A stretch of 64,000 bases of DNA. Origin: Physcia stellaris. Lineage: Eukaryota > Ascomycota > Lecanoromycetes > Caliciales > Physciaceae. The notes beneath the pieces were generated by a model. That model had not been told where the DNA came from. It saw only the letters and a list, made by a program, of their open reading frames with translations, and did no database searches. Shown one piece after another: positions 1-12,417 of this stretch (position 1 is its first letter; the number at the start of each line of letters is the position of its first letter). The position numbers were made by a program, and so were the translations under genes. The stretch covers positions 1,488,001 through 1,552,000 of the forward strand of contig JABSSW010000001.1 in NCBI GenBank assembly GCA_018902385.1, in the 5' to 3' direction.

Positions 1-1501
1 CAAGCAAGCCGCTGAAGTATACTTGCAAGATTGCCCGGTCTTTTTAAGAGCCTGTAATTACATTTCTCCTGAGAGATGCTACATCTCGTTCATCGCTCTC
101 AAAGCGGTACATACAAGGCATTGCACAGTCAGTATGCATTGGTACATCAATCTGGGCTTTGCGAAGCAAACCGACGTAGGATAACTTCGGGCCCAAGTCA
201 CCCAGTGGACCATGGTTTGTCCGAAAGAGATCGGCTCTCGAGACAAGAATATTGTGCCTTGAGGTCCGAGCGTCCATCAACGGCGCTTTGTCGTTACTCA
301 ACATCCCACATCTTCTGTACTATGCAGCCGATGAGTGGGGGTCTGGCTTTTGAGTGTTTGCTACATATCTTCGCTTTCACATACTGGCAAATTCATACAT
401 GTCATTCTGACACCTACGCAATCGTCACCCAATGTGCTGGGCTCCTCTTAGCTTTGCATTGGTCCCTTTCGCTGCGCTGCTGCAGCAACTCTGCAGATTC
501 TGATACCGCTACATTGTTCCTGGCATCCCAGCCTCTTGGGTCCCTGACTCCAGTACCCCTTCATGGGTTGAATGCTCACCGGTACCGTGTCACTTGATAC
601 TGCTGGATCAGGATAGCTGCATCCAAGGTTGTTACACATGATTCAATGACTTCCACAATCGCACGCTCGTGAGCCTGCAGTGGCGCGAAAATTGGCGAGA
701 GTCTTACTTGATAGGGTACCATCATGCAAATAGCAGCTTTCCCCCTGAAGGAACGGAAACAAGATCCTGCGTCGATATGCATGTCGATATCGCTGTCTCT
801 ATTGAGCCTCGTCTTTCGGGTCAATGCAGACCGGCCATATTTCAGTCAGAAGACAAATGGCCCGCGGTCTCCTACAGAATGCAATGCCGCCCACCTACAG
901 CCGGAGCCAAGTAGATATTTTCATACTAAGAAGAACGGCAGGTTTTAGATTTACATGCATCACCGCCACTTGCCGTGCGGTGACCTACCTTACATACTGG
1001 CCGCCAAAGTCCACATCATGTGATGACTTGGCGGTCAAGTACCAGAGAGAGATCGTCCAGGCCTGCCAGGCGTTGAACACTTCGAAAGATAGCTATTTCA
1101 GAGCACGGACGGCATCGTAGAGGCACATAGATGATTGAAAAGGAGGGCAAATAGTTGCTTGTAACATCAAACCATTTGCATATGATGAGCTCTCGTGACG
1201 ATTCTCATTGATTGACTCTAGAATGGAAACTACATTAATATTGGAGGAGGTTCCGATTGAGTTTAGTGGATCTCATTTCTTATCTCTTGGCGATCTCGGA
1301 ATGACTCCAGCGTGGTCCGCGTCTGCCCCTTTCATTTGAGCCTCCGAGTCGCATTCGAGTTCCAACCTCCTTGCCATTGCCTGTCATCCTCGTTTGCGTC
1401 GTGCTCCTCGGCACATTTCAGTCTTTACTGTCCTTACTCTCCGGATCATTGTCACTCATTTACAGTCCCTTCTTTACAATTTTCCCCCTTCTCTCTTCGA
1501 A
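1..1501. other. no recognisable gene
   Basis: Short open frames occur on both strands but they overlap each other, have no recognisable domain and no convincing splice structure. The last 200 bases are pyrimidine-rich and read as the promoter and 5' leader of the Crh gene that starts at 1502. Confidence 0.5.
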
Positions 1502-2654
1502 ATGCTTCCTCCATCTCCACTTCAGTCCCTCGCCCTCTTCTCGTTGATCGCACCAATTGCAGCGCAAACATGGACTTCATGCAACCCCTTAAACCAAACC
1601 GACTGTCCTACGGACTCTGCGCTCGGCATGAGCCACGTGTACAACTTCACCGAAACCGCCGCGGGCGAAACCTGGAATACGACTGCGGGGACTATCCACT
1701 ACAACGACCAGGGCGCCGAGTTTACCATCAATGCCAAAGGCGATGCGCCCACTATGCAATCCAAATTCTACATCTTCGGCGGCGAAGTCGAGGTTTGGCT
1801 CAAAGCTGCCACGGGCCAGGGCGTGATTAGTAGCATCGTGCTCCAGTCCGACGATCTGGATGAGGTCGATTGGGAATTTACTGGCACGAATACTACGCAC
1901 GGGGAGACGAATTACTACGGCAAGGGGAATGTGACCGCTGCTGCCACGCGCGCATTCTGGTACCCGGTCGAGAGCCCGCAGGATATGTTCCATAACTACA
2001 CTACCAGATGGACGGAGGACAAGATCGAGTGGTTCATTGATGGGAAGTCTGTACGCGTCTTGGAGGCCGCGGATGCGAATGGAGGCACGAGCTTCCCACA
2101 GTCACCCATGAATGTGCGCTTGGGGGTTTGGGCTGGTGGAGATAAAGATAACAATAATTATACCATTGCCTGGGCAGGTGGTGAGACGGACTACGACAAG
2201 GGGCCGTACACGATGTATGTGCAGAGCGCGCGCGTTGCGGACTTTTCGAGTGGGAAGGAGTATAAGTATGGGGATCAGACGGGGAGTTGGAAGAGCATCG
2301 AGATTGTTCCGTAAGTCCTCTTTCAAGTTGCATCACCCAGTATTTCGAATCTCGCGTCTATCTACTTACAGACATTGCAGAGGCAACTCCACGACCGCGA
2401 ATACTCTTAACCGACCACCACCCAAGACCGTAGCCCAGCGTTGGTCTGGCCTCTCTACTGGCGCGAAGATCGCGATCTATGTCTCCATCTCTGCCGTTGT
2501 CCTTGCAGTCATCGGTGTCTCAGCTATATGCTGCATTAGCCAGCGCAGAGCGGGAAGGCGAGAGCGGGCTCTTGCCGACGCCAACTGGGAGAAGGACCAT
2601 GCGGAGGCTATGGTCTACCGAGCGCGATACAGAGGGCAGTGCAGTGAGATCTAG
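1502..2654 (+). CDS. Crh-type GH16 cell-wall transglycosylase, membrane-anchored
   Basis: Proposed exons 1502-2310 and 2381-2654, 360 aa. The family cross-links chitin to beta-glucan at the cell surface. Residues 1-21 form a signal peptide ending near AIAAQ-type small residues. The GH16 catalytic motif DEVDWEFTG is at about residues 120-128, with Glu121 and Glu125 as nucleophile and acid/base. Several N-x-S/T sequons follow. After the intron the protein has a Pro-rich linker and one strong membrane helix (start KIAIYVSISAVV) followed by a basic tail. So it is held by a C-terminal transmembrane segment rather than an obvious GPI signal; no CBM18 is seen. The intron donor is GTAAGT; two acceptors 9 nt apart (after 2371 or 2380) keep the same frame. 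ATG 1502 is chosen because the signal peptide starts there. Confidence 0.9.
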
Positions 2655-3293
2655 TCAGAGTTGTAGGCTGTGCAGTCTTCGGCGGCAGAACGTTTGTGAC
2701 GCGCAATGAGCGAGCTGGCTTCGCTTGAGCGGATCTCTGTTACATAGACCATCTGCTGCTTATTCGAGATGAGCTATTTGCAGCTGGATTGTAAAGTATG
2801 AAGACACCGTCTTCTGTGTTCGAACACCTGTAGAAGGTTGCTCATCACCGGATCCCGGTAGTAGCACAAAGTCTTGGCATATGACTGGTAGTCTGTGCCC
2901 ACGCGAGGAAGTCACGATCCAACCCCAACAACAACCAGCATTGGCAGTCACACAGAATATTTCTCAATGTCCATCACTTAAAGTTCCCTCGTAGACTCTG
3001 TAACATCTTACGAAAGGCTCATATGCTGGCATCGAGCAGTCATGTCAGCCGTGAAAATTTTCCGGGCGTTTCGGCGGCTGCTTGTGCGACGCAGCCTTGC
3101 ATCTTCCTGGAACCACAGCCTTCTTCTGCTGTTGCCCCTCTCTGTTTCTTTTCCTCTGCATCACCTTTCGCTTTGGACGTCATCTTCTTTTTGGCATGCT
3201 TTCTCCTTCGTAGTCCTTTCAGACTGTCAGGTTGTACTCCTAGCGCAGCGACGCGGCGATATCCGTTTTTTGGGCTGGGTTGCGAATTCCTAG
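2655..3293. other. intergenic, terminator of Crh gene and promoter of ankyrin gene
   Basis: No domain-bearing frame. Bases 3100-3200 are strongly pyrimidine-rich, as expected for a fungal core promoter and leader ahead of the ATG at 3294. Confidence 0.4.
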
Positions 3294-6200
3294 ATGGAGG
3301 CTGCGGCGGCCGTCATCGCTGTCATCACCTTCTCGCTCCAGTCCACTAAGTTTGTCTACCAGACTGTTGAGGAGATCCGAGATGGGCCTTCTGTCGTTAA
3401 AGAATTAGCTGAACGAGCAAGAAGGCTCGATGGAGTTCTACAGCAGCTCCTCCAGTTGGCGGAGCACAGCGAGCGCTCTGCTCGAGTTCACGACCCTAGC
3501 ATTTGGAAGCCGCTGGAAACGAAAGTCTCACAATGCTCTAAAGACTTGCAGGAGACAACTAGTAAGCTGAAGGCTCTGGATCTCGACAAGACGAAACATC
3601 ATCTTGATAGAGCGTGGAAACGAATTAAGGTGTCTCTGAAAGAGAAAGATCTTGCGAGGATTAGTGGTCAATTGCAATGTCATTTAGCCGAGCTGGGAAC
3701 GCAACTTCTTATTGTCAATAGGTATGCCTTTTGTATCCTTGTTTCAACTACCTGCCCAATTCAGAGCAAGAAATTCGAGCGCGACGAAGTCTTTGTACTA
3801 CAATTTGGTCAATATTCCATGGCCTGGTAGCAAGTGGTACCATTCTTCATTCACAACTTCTTTCCAACATTCGTTCATCCGACTTGGAAGTAGTCAAAGA
3901 GATGAAGACTCCTTCCCCTCACTTTCCTTTCCTTCAACCCAAGTACCTGTCTAGCCACAATCAGAGTTCAGATCATGATGACTGAATCAGTCAATGTACC
4001 AGTTCTGGCCAAAGAATAACTCAACAAAAATTCCAGCAATATATGTTTATTAGAGTACAGCTAGCACAATGCTAATTATGATTCTTGAAGCCGCTTAGAC
4101 ATCGTAAGGGACGTCGACAAAAGACAACAACTAGATATTATCCAAGCATCAGTATACAATACAGATACTCAGCTGAATCTACACTCTGCCGATCTCAAGA
4201 ATCTTTTCTCCGAAGATGCACAAAAAATAGAGTCGTCCTTCACAAAGCTGGCAACGAATGTGCGGGACTCAAGCAGCAGGCAAGAAGAGAGGTTTGACCA
4301 AGTGCTTGCCGGCCTTCGGGATATGAGCCATCTCGTTGCTGATCGAACACATGAAACGCAACATCGCTTCCAGCAGGGTGCTCATCAACTGACGGAAGAA
4401 TTTGCCACTCGATTGGACAAGCTTCCGAGTATGTCTACAGACCAGCATGACGCTATCATCGATCGTCTACGCCGAATAGAGCTACAGACTTCTGTAATGT
4501 CTGAAACCGTCACCTCACTTGCATCCAACAGCATGTTGTCGAAGGGCGAGCCAGATGACCAACACGAGGAGACATCCCAAAGTGAATTGAACCTATCGGC
4601 AGCCATTGATAGGCTCTGCAACTTGGCTTCCAGTACCGCTCAAGTCTGTTATTCGAAAGATGCAGAAGAGATCATCGATGACCTGGGATGTATTCTAGAT
4701 GCAATCTTGCATCAAGCAGCGGGTATGACCGACAAGAGCTCTGGAGCCAGTAAGCGCAAGCGGTACGATGAAGATCATTTCCCAATTATCCATCGCAACA
4801 TTAAAAGAGTATGTGGGCTATTGTCGGCTTCTTATGCTGTTGAGTTTGGTGGGAATATCAGTGCTAGGTCCGCTTACAGCTCAATTGGAATCAAGAAAGT
4901 ATTAAAGCGTTCCACAGATATATTCAATATGACTGCCTGCACTGCAGTGGTATCTCTTAAGACTGAGACTTACCCTGGAGTTGAGCGGCGGGGAAAGCAA
5001 GGTACTCTTCGAGGAAGCATTAGTATTCTACCTAGAAAATCTACGAAACGAGCCAAAATATCGGTACACTTTCTCCAACGATTCATAGGATCAGGTTTCA
5101 ACAGCCTTGACCCTATTCTATGGTTTCACCCAGTCGTTCCAGACAACGCTGAAATTTTCGGCGCTGTGGAAAATGGTAACTTGGATAAGATGCTCGAACT
5201 TCTCAATGCTGGCAAAGCATCTCTTCGAGACTGTGACTCGGAAGGGAGGTCGCTGCTGAATGTCAGTTATTCGACCGTGACAACGTAGACATAGGTTTTA
5301 CTGAATAAGCCGTAGTTTGCGATCTACCATGGGCAACTTCTTGCATGTCGTTTTCTTGTCGCTCACGGCGCTGATGTTGACTCCATTGAAAAGTCCAGGT
5401 GTGGCGACGTCGTTTATGGGTACGTTGTATTTCTCATTGTTGATGAATATGGGAAAAATTTGATGCTCTGCTGTTTCCTGATCCGCCTCCAATTTGGGCC
5501 TCCCGGGCGTGAAAATTGGCTTATCTTTGTTATATAGACCTCCCCTATATCAGCTACCTCTCGATGATTACCATCTTAAAAGGAAAGACCGATTGCAGAC
5601 CAGCTCGGCAATCAGACAGTGTCTGCTGGAAAACGGTGCAGATCCAATTTCCATAGTCGACCACGGCTTCAATCAAGTAAGCTTATTTGTAGAGGATCTG
5701 AATTTCTCTCATCCGGTAATTCTGTAGTAGCATCTACGTTCTGAAGCTATGCTGATGAGATCTAGGATACTTTAAGCATGTATCTGAGGCACGGCAGAGA
5801 CTACATCGATCTGGAAGAACAAGACGACTACGGCCGAACGCCTCTTCTTCAGATGCTAGGAGAACCCCAGTTCTACTTTGACATTGAAGACGACATATTT
5901 CGAAAGCTTCAAATTCTCTTAGACCATGGCGCCGACATAGATGGAAGGGATGATGAAGGACGAACCTGTCTTCATACAGTTCTTCATAATTTCACCATGA
6001 TATCTTTCCCAAGTGTGATGAAAGTTCTTACATACCTGATACGCATGGGCGCAGATGTTCATGCGGTAGACAATAAAGGTGTCTCTGTTACAGAACACGC
6101 TCATCTTCGTCGAGTCGGACGTAAATGGGAGGAAGCTCTGAAAGAGTGTGAATTAGATGTTCAGGAAGTCTATACTAGGGACTGTCATCATGGAACAGCA

Positions 6201-6584
6201 TCGTCCGATGACATATATGCGCCGTATGGTGGCCGCCCGCGGCTAGTACACACCTTGGGCCGGGCGTATTACGACATAAAGATGGACCCTATATCTGTTG
6301 ATGTCCTCCTGTTGGAACCTTTGCGACAAGCTCAGTTAAGGGCTGTCGACCTATATGGTTCAGAACATTTCGAGCATGGCGAACAGTCTTCGGACTTCTC
6401 CGACTACGATGAGGAGTCCCAGAACCCCGACTACGACATCCCGAACGGAGGAAATGAGGACACGCCTTTGAACCCCGAGGACATCAACAAAGACAATGAG
6501 AATTTAAGCGGAAGCGAGACTGATGATGCGGCCCAATGTTCAGACTCAGATGATGATACGGGCGGCGTCCCCATTGTTTGCTGA
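3294..6584 (+). CDS. ankyrin-repeat protein with fungal N-terminal domain
   Basis: Proposed exons 3294-3721, 4091-5261, 5316-5419, 5538-5676 and 5766-6584, total 886 aa with consistent phases. The N-terminus (start MEAAAAVIAVITFSLQSTKF) matches the 'fungal N-terminal' helical domain found on STAND/NLR-like and ankyrin proteins. It is followed by a long coiled-coil stretch and a central region of unknown fold. The C-terminal half holds ankyrin repeats, with visible signatures VAHGADVD, LENGADP, LDHGADIDGRDDEGRT and IRMGADVHAVDNKG. The tail is very acidic. Intron 1 (369 nt) is long for this genome and may hide another exon; its donor is GTATGC at 3722. Such proteins are often linked to self/non-self recognition or scaffolding, but the function here is not shown. 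Confidence 0.75.
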
Positions 6585-8516
6585 GTGCATCCATACCGGC
6601 GCGAAGAGGAGCGTATGTCTCGAGAGCTACACTTTCCCCTACGAGATATACAGTTAAAGTGACCATCTGGACAAAACTCAATTCACATCCATAATCTACG
6701 TCATTCTCACTGTGAAACCAGACAGGACGCTGGACAGTACTCGTCGGACCTTGACAAGATTGATGCTACGGAACCATATCCTCTGAGGACAACCATTCCA
6801 ACATCCTTCGCGGTTCTGGAACTAGTCGGCTTTACAATTCGAATTTGTCTCAAGGCGTTGGACATTTGGAGCAGTGGCCAGATGCACTCCTTGCCAGATC
6901 AGGGTTAACCGTCGTTGGAATGTACTTTGAGTGTAACATTTCGACGCTTATCCCACGTTGTGCTACCAGCAGTTCATTTCCCATTCGCCCATATCTTGCG
7001 ATGCTATTAGACTGGAAGGAGAGTAATGCATTGGTACCTGTGCCCGTTGCATCCAGGGCGAGTGGCGTAACTAGATAAACAGATACAGGCAGGACTCATC
7101 GACTCAATCTGAATCCCTCTTCAATCATTGAACTTTCGCAATTTCGCCAGAATACGTAGCGATTCAAGGTGAGTAGCGTAAACAAATCAAGCAAATACCA
7201 GCAGGACTCAACCACTTAATCCAATTCTCTCTTCAATCACTCAATTTCATCAATTCTCCATATCACGTATCTCTTCTAGACCCATTCAGATTCGGATTTA
7301 TCGTACCTAGAAGCACACTAGCGCAACCTTTGTGAAAGTGAGGAGATGTTTGCACAGTGAGGGGTATGAGCAAAGGGATGGATATCGAGTCCGTAAAAGC
7401 AATGATGCTCTCTGGGAAAGGATGTCTTGTAATTGATATGCCTACATTATCAATACCATCTTCCCTCCGAAAAGCTACCTCAAACAAACAAGAACGACAA
7501 TTGGAACCAAACCGTAAGACTCCTACTGCTAAGAGCACCGATTTTACTAGGATACCCACCCCAATAGTGATATACAACCCACAGATCCATCATGCTTTGC
7601 TGAATACCAAGGTTTTCTCGAATAATTATACCTAGCTCTCCAATCTTCGCTAGCATCGAGGTTTTTGGTGAGGGATGATGGTTTGCCTGCCTGCCTCCCC
7701 TCCCTTTTCCCTTCTATGAAGAGGAAGATTTGGAATCGGAAATTAGATTGCTCTCATCTGAGAGAGATTTGGTGATTGCTTACTCAGAAAAAGGGATGAG
7801 GAAGTGAAGGAAATGATTGAGATATCAAGAAGAAGAGATAGTTGAAAAACTATAAAAGAAATTCGACGTAAAAATCTGATGGTAACCCCCCGGATTCTTA
7901 ATTTTCTCTCTCTCTCTCTATCATCGATCATCTCCAAAGCTCCCAACCCTCCTCCCTAATCCCCTCCAGCTTTCCTGAAAGCATGGAAATCAAAAGACCA
8001 TTCACCCGTGTATTTTGTACTCGTATCTGACGAAATGATTTATGAAGATATATACATGACCGTCAACACATCAGTTCTCGGTGGAATCTGTCCCAAGATA
8101 CTCGTATCTGACAGAATAGTTCTGTGGCATTTGAAGATTGAAGAACTAGCATACAAGAATATGGCTTGATTCGCGGATCAATAAATGTTATTTGAGAAAA
8201 GAGAAAGGGGAATATGTGGAGGTAAGAGGCGAAACTAAAAGAAGAAAAGGAAAAGAAAGGAACTTGTAGCTTGATAAGCGGGGTAAGACAAAGACACCTC
8301 TATGTACGACTATGCTGTTTTGATAGTATAATGAATATAACGATCTCCAAATCTATCAGTTTTTAATGACTTGTACACATCTTACAGGCACACATAGACT
8401 GGCCACGGCAAGTCAAGGGCTAGAAAAGTCTCAAGAACTGAACTTGGAAAAATTCAAGTCAAGCCTTTCTACTTGGGCTTGACGGTCAGTCTAGTGTCAC
8501 AACATAATCGGTTGCT
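6585..8516. other. intergenic, no recognisable gene
   Basis: About 1.9 kb with only short frames (for example 7357-7635 on + and its antisense) lacking any domain I recognise. It contains the diverged tandem duplication listed at 7060-7270 and a CT-microsatellite near 7900. The right end is the 3' side of the minus-strand transporter. Confidence 0.4.
7060..7270. repeat. diverged tandem duplication, period about 111 bp, two copies
   Basis: Copy 1 begins GAGTGGCGTAA at 7060 and copy 2 GAGTAGCGTAA at 7171. Both then share GCAGGACTCA, a CTCTTCAATCA block and end in a shared ACGTA. Mismatches and small indels show it is old. Confidence 0.7.
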
Positions 8517-10431
8517 TCAATTCAGCGTATGGCGACCTTCTTGATCTTCGTCCCCTTCAGCACTCTGCCCTTCTTCGATAGTATATCCCCCCAACCACTC
8601 AATATCCCCTCGCCCCTCCATCCCTCCCCCGCAAAAACAATCACCCTCCCTCCCCCCACCACAGGCAAATCGACTCCTCCCCCTCAACGCCGGCCCCCAA
8701 ACCCACAGCACCCACGGCGCAGGCACGCCCAACCCCAGCGCCACGAACGCAATCACCGAGTTGCCCCACCCGTACCCGAGCCGCGCATACAGATACGGCG
8801 CGAAGAGCGGGAAGGCGAAGCCGGCCAGCGAGCGCAGGACGATGGCTGCTGCGCTCGCGGAGGCGGCGTAGAGGGTGTAGGTGTCTACTAGGTAGGCCTG
8901 TTATGGGGGGTTTCGTTAGAGAGAGATGATTTGAGGTCTGGGGAAAGGGAAGGACGAGGATTTTTTGGGGGAGGGGGGAGATGGGGGGATGGTGGGGAGG
9001 ATGAGAAGGGGATGGGGAAGGAGGGAGGAGAAAGCAAACCTGGGTGCATTGCGTCGCGATCTTCATGCCGATGCCGAAGATCAAGATCCCGATGTTTGGC
9101 ATCGTCCAGTGGAGGTGGGCTTGTGCGCTCCAGCCGTACCAGAAGATGCCTGCCGGCACGAGCACCGAGCCGGGAACGAGGAGCGGGAGGCGGAATTCTG
9201 GGCGGCCGGGTGGTAATGGTGATGATGGCAGTGCTTTCTCGCACTCTGTTGCTTCTGGGGATTTCGAGGCTGAGGGCGGTTGCGGAGACTTTGGTAGATC
9301 TGGTCGTTGAGGCGTGCGGTGGCTTGCGTGCCGATTAGGTAGCCGATGCCGAGGGAGATGTAGTTGAGACCTGAGATGCTGAGGGATTCGTGGTAGACTT
9401 TTGTCCAGAGAGTGGGGAGGGTGGTTAGCACGAGGTAGAGCAGGCCGTAGAGGTATGCCATGTATATCGCGATTGCTTGAACGATGGGCTGGGTTCCGAG
9501 GAGGATGGCTGGGCGGATGAGCGCTTTCTTGATGTTGTGGAGTATCGTTTGGTCATTGTTCTCCCACTTGGTGTGGAATCTAGGGTCGCCAGTCCTTGCT
9601 CGGGCTTTAGCGGCTTTGAGGGAGAGAATTCGTGGTGGGTATGTTTCGCTTAGAAGGAAGAAGCCGAGGATTTGGATTACACTGTCAGCGATGGAGATTG
9701 ACCAGAAGACCCATCTCCATGTCGTGTAATCGGCAATGAAGCCACCGATGATGGGGCCTAGGACCTAGACCAATCATCGTCATCCTGAGAGCCATGAGAT
9801 TAGTGAGGATAGACCCACTGGACCCAAGAGAGGAGCTAATGTATATATTCCCATAGATTTCCCCCTTTCTTCAGGAGCCCAGCAGTCGGCGAGAATGCCA
9901 TTTGCCACAGTGAACGGGGCACTAAGCCGCATTACAATAAGAAAGGGTATAAATCGGCCTTGCATCCCACCTGCTTCCAATACCGGCCAAAAAACGGAAA
10001 GCTAGCAATTGCCCAGTGGTCCTTGCGAAACCGCAAGCGGTATTGAAAATCAAATATGTCAAGTTCGCCAGCTGAAGCACAATGACCCGGCCATAGACCT
10101 CGGAGAATGGCCCAGTAAGAAAAGGCCCAAATGCATAGGCCAAAACGAAAATGGATTGTGTCATGAATAACGTGAAGCTGCTGGAAATATGAAGATCATT
10201 GCCGATCTGATCGAGTGCTGGGGCCATAGTTGAGCTCGACATGGTTGAAATGAAGGTGTAGGTCGATACAATGAATGTGATGGTCCATTTCTTCGAATAA
10301 GTCCAATTCTGGGGATTCGTCTCATCGGCGGGTCCAGCCCAAGTAATCTGAGATCGAGGATTACTTCTTGAAAGCAAATGTAAGGGGCATAGAACAGATC
10401 TGGGATTCGTTACCAGGTGTTCATCGTCCAT
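8517..10431 (-). CDS. DHA1-family MFS multidrug-type transporter (one-base frame loss)
   Basis: Proposed exons (minus strand) 10431-10414, 10347-9971, 9921-9819, 9764-9040 and 8897-8517, about 534 aa, 12 transmembrane helices. Family signatures seen: ITWAGPADETNPQNW before helix 1, PFSEVYGR after helix 2, a LAGIGSSAP block and APEERGK in the middle, and GPIIGGFIADYTTWRW. These are typical of fungal H+-antiporters of the Flr1/Tpo type at the plasma membrane. In exon 4 the frame must change by one missing base between residues ending RNRPQPRNP and the block GRPEFRLPLLVPGS. The simplest site is the G-run 9257-9260 (C-run on the coding strand). A very short 44-nt intron is an alternative. It neighbours a hydrolase, an A-T-TE synthetase and a laccase, so product export is a fair inference. 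Confidence 0.85.
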
Positions 10432-11468
10432 TCTTTTACACAAGATAACAGGTTACGACAAGCCCTCGTGATCGAGCATATGAAAGTCAATAAAGCCGTG
10501 CCTTAATGACGTCTAAAAGGATTGATATTGTTGCCGAGCCAAATATTTGGCTACTGAGACCTGGCCACCAGCATGCTTCCAAGGTCTTGCTTTGTCTAAC
10601 GGACTGTCATTTAAGACCTTTCAGGATATCAGATCACGGCATTTGTTCTCTTGATGCTCTCAGAGCTTCATGGATTGGATAGGCAAAATCAGAAATCTAT
10701 AGGAGGGCGTGCTTCTGCGACTTGTTAAAATTAGTCTGACCATGCATCTCTGGTTTCTTAAGGGGCGCGATAACGGATACAAGCCGAGGATGGTGCTTTG
10801 AATGAGCTGATCACTTACGATAGACTTTGTTGAGACTTGATAAGAAAGAGGGAATAATCCCGACGGCACAGTCAGATCCGAATGAGACACCTTTGCCGGT
10901 TATGAAGACTCACCGTTGGATTTTCCGAGCCATGTATTGGCCATCATTACCAGTAGAGTTACCACTTCCTGCAGATCTGGTGCCATCCCGGATGAACCCT
11001 GCATGATGGTTACATGGCAATGCATGCTGATGCCGGGTGGTCGGGTGTAGTCTGCTTACTGTCGCATCGTCTTGTCTAGTGCTGATCGAGGTTCATCCCC
11101 AGTGCCGCCGCATTATCGCAGCAGCATATCTCGGCTGCTGCAGGACGATAAGCAGTCATATCTTAGTTGTTCCTCTTGCACATCTACTACGTCACACGGA
11201 GACAGGTGTCACAATCGTTCTTTTCTGTCGCAATGCAAACGCCTTCGCATGTTCTGGGCTTATAGCTAGAAGAATTGATGTGCAGTGGAGAAGGACTATC
11301 TCTCACACAGTACGTGGTCTTACAGCAATAGATTGCTCCATCTTGCCCAGCAATCAAGCTGCCCCAAACATGTTAAAATGCGGTCAAACACCCCGACGTC
11401 TTGCATTACAGGTACTTTTGGCTATAGCGTGTGAGCTTGGATCGGTCTGGATAGGTTTAGGATATAAC
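10432..11468. other. intergenic between transporter promoter and hydrolase 3' end
   Basis: About 1 kb; no recognisable coding domain on either strand. The left part must carry the transporter promoter (reads leftward). Confidence 0.4.
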
Positions 11469-12417
11469 TCACAAGAATTCAACTATAATTTGGTATCCAC
11501 GCGAAAATTCCGCACGAACCTTCTCCTTCTCCAGGTCGCCGCGTGCTGCCATGAAGCCATGAACTTGATCGCCGAACGTTTCATGATAGCTGGGCACCTT
11601 AAGAGCCTCGACAAAAGACTTGACCGCATTAGCATCCTCGTCGCCCGAGGCGACGACGCATGTAGGTATAGTGATCCCGGGCGCGTCTTTCGGATCTACC
11701 ATTGAGGGATGTGCTTCTGCGGCCGCAGAGAACGGCGTTCCTTCGCCACAAGAGAGGGATACCACCTGATTCCAAGTATATTGTCAACTATGCCAAAGGC
11801 ATGGTTTCAGGTCAGACCATACCTTGGCACCCCAGCAGAGTCCCACGACCCCCCATTTTTCGATCTTCCCTCCAGCTTTCTCTTGGATCTCCTGCACAAC
11901 CTTGGGTACCAGGGCAACAGTCTTTGGTGGAGCGCCAGGGCCTTGGATGAAGGCGCCAAGCTTGGTCTTCTTCTCCGGTGTGTCTGGGGGAAGGTCGGCG
12001 GGGTCATAGTGTTGGCCTCGCAGGACGTCTGGCACAAAAACTTGATACCCTGGCGCCGCCAGAAAGTCGGCACCCTAATCACACAGGCGTCAGCTGAAAT
12101 AGAGAGGGCTGTTGAGGCATTGCTCACTTGCAGAACCTGAGCACTGAAACCGAATATGTCGGGAATGACCAGGATGGCCGTGGTCGCATCGGCGGGACCT
12201 GTTTTGTCTGTGATAACGTCAGCGAAGCAGTCAGCCCATGAGCGTGTCATCACACTCACACGTTTTCATGCCATCTATCTCGATATAGGTACCTTTGCCG
12301 TCATACTCGGCCTTGGCAGGGGGACGGTACAGCAAGCCTGTAAATGGAGGCAATTAGTCAATTGAACGATGTACGGTCGCCAGAAAGACATACCTCGCTG
12401 TGGCCTGGGAAAGCCAT
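11469..12417 (-). CDS. dienelactone hydrolase family protein (one-base frame loss)
   Basis: Proposed exons (minus) 12417-12394, 12337-12260, 12207-12128, 12074-11823 and 11765-11469, about 243 aa. The alpha/beta-hydrolase DLH family uses a Cys-Asp-His triad. Here the nucleophile elbow GLCWGAK carries the Cys, an Asp lies in ASGDEDANA, and the His is in VHGFMAARGD. The N-terminus (PGHSEACC-like) also fits the family. In exon 2 the frame that opens ACCTVP must slip by one base to give PPAKAEYDGKG; the G-run 12319-12323 is one base short. Using a weak donor four bases further on would also restore the frame. Other introns are 52-57 nt with good signals. It sits head-to-head with the A-T-TE gene, suggesting a shared promoter and pathway, but substrate is unknown. 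Confidence 0.85.

Noticed and set aside
76-1120. Open frames of 74-173 codons on both strands in the first kilobase
   Set aside because: They overlap on both strands, mostly lack ATG-to-domain logic, and show no motif or splice structure.
9270-9313. A 44-nt intron (GTCTCC..ACAG) explaining the transporter frame change
   Set aside because: Shorter than the other introns here, weak donor and no branch site; a lost C in the nearby run is simpler, though not disproved.
8529-9338. Long plus-strand Pro/Arg-rich frames over the transporter gene
   Set aside because: They are antisense shadows of the GC-rich minus-strand exons of the MFS transporter.
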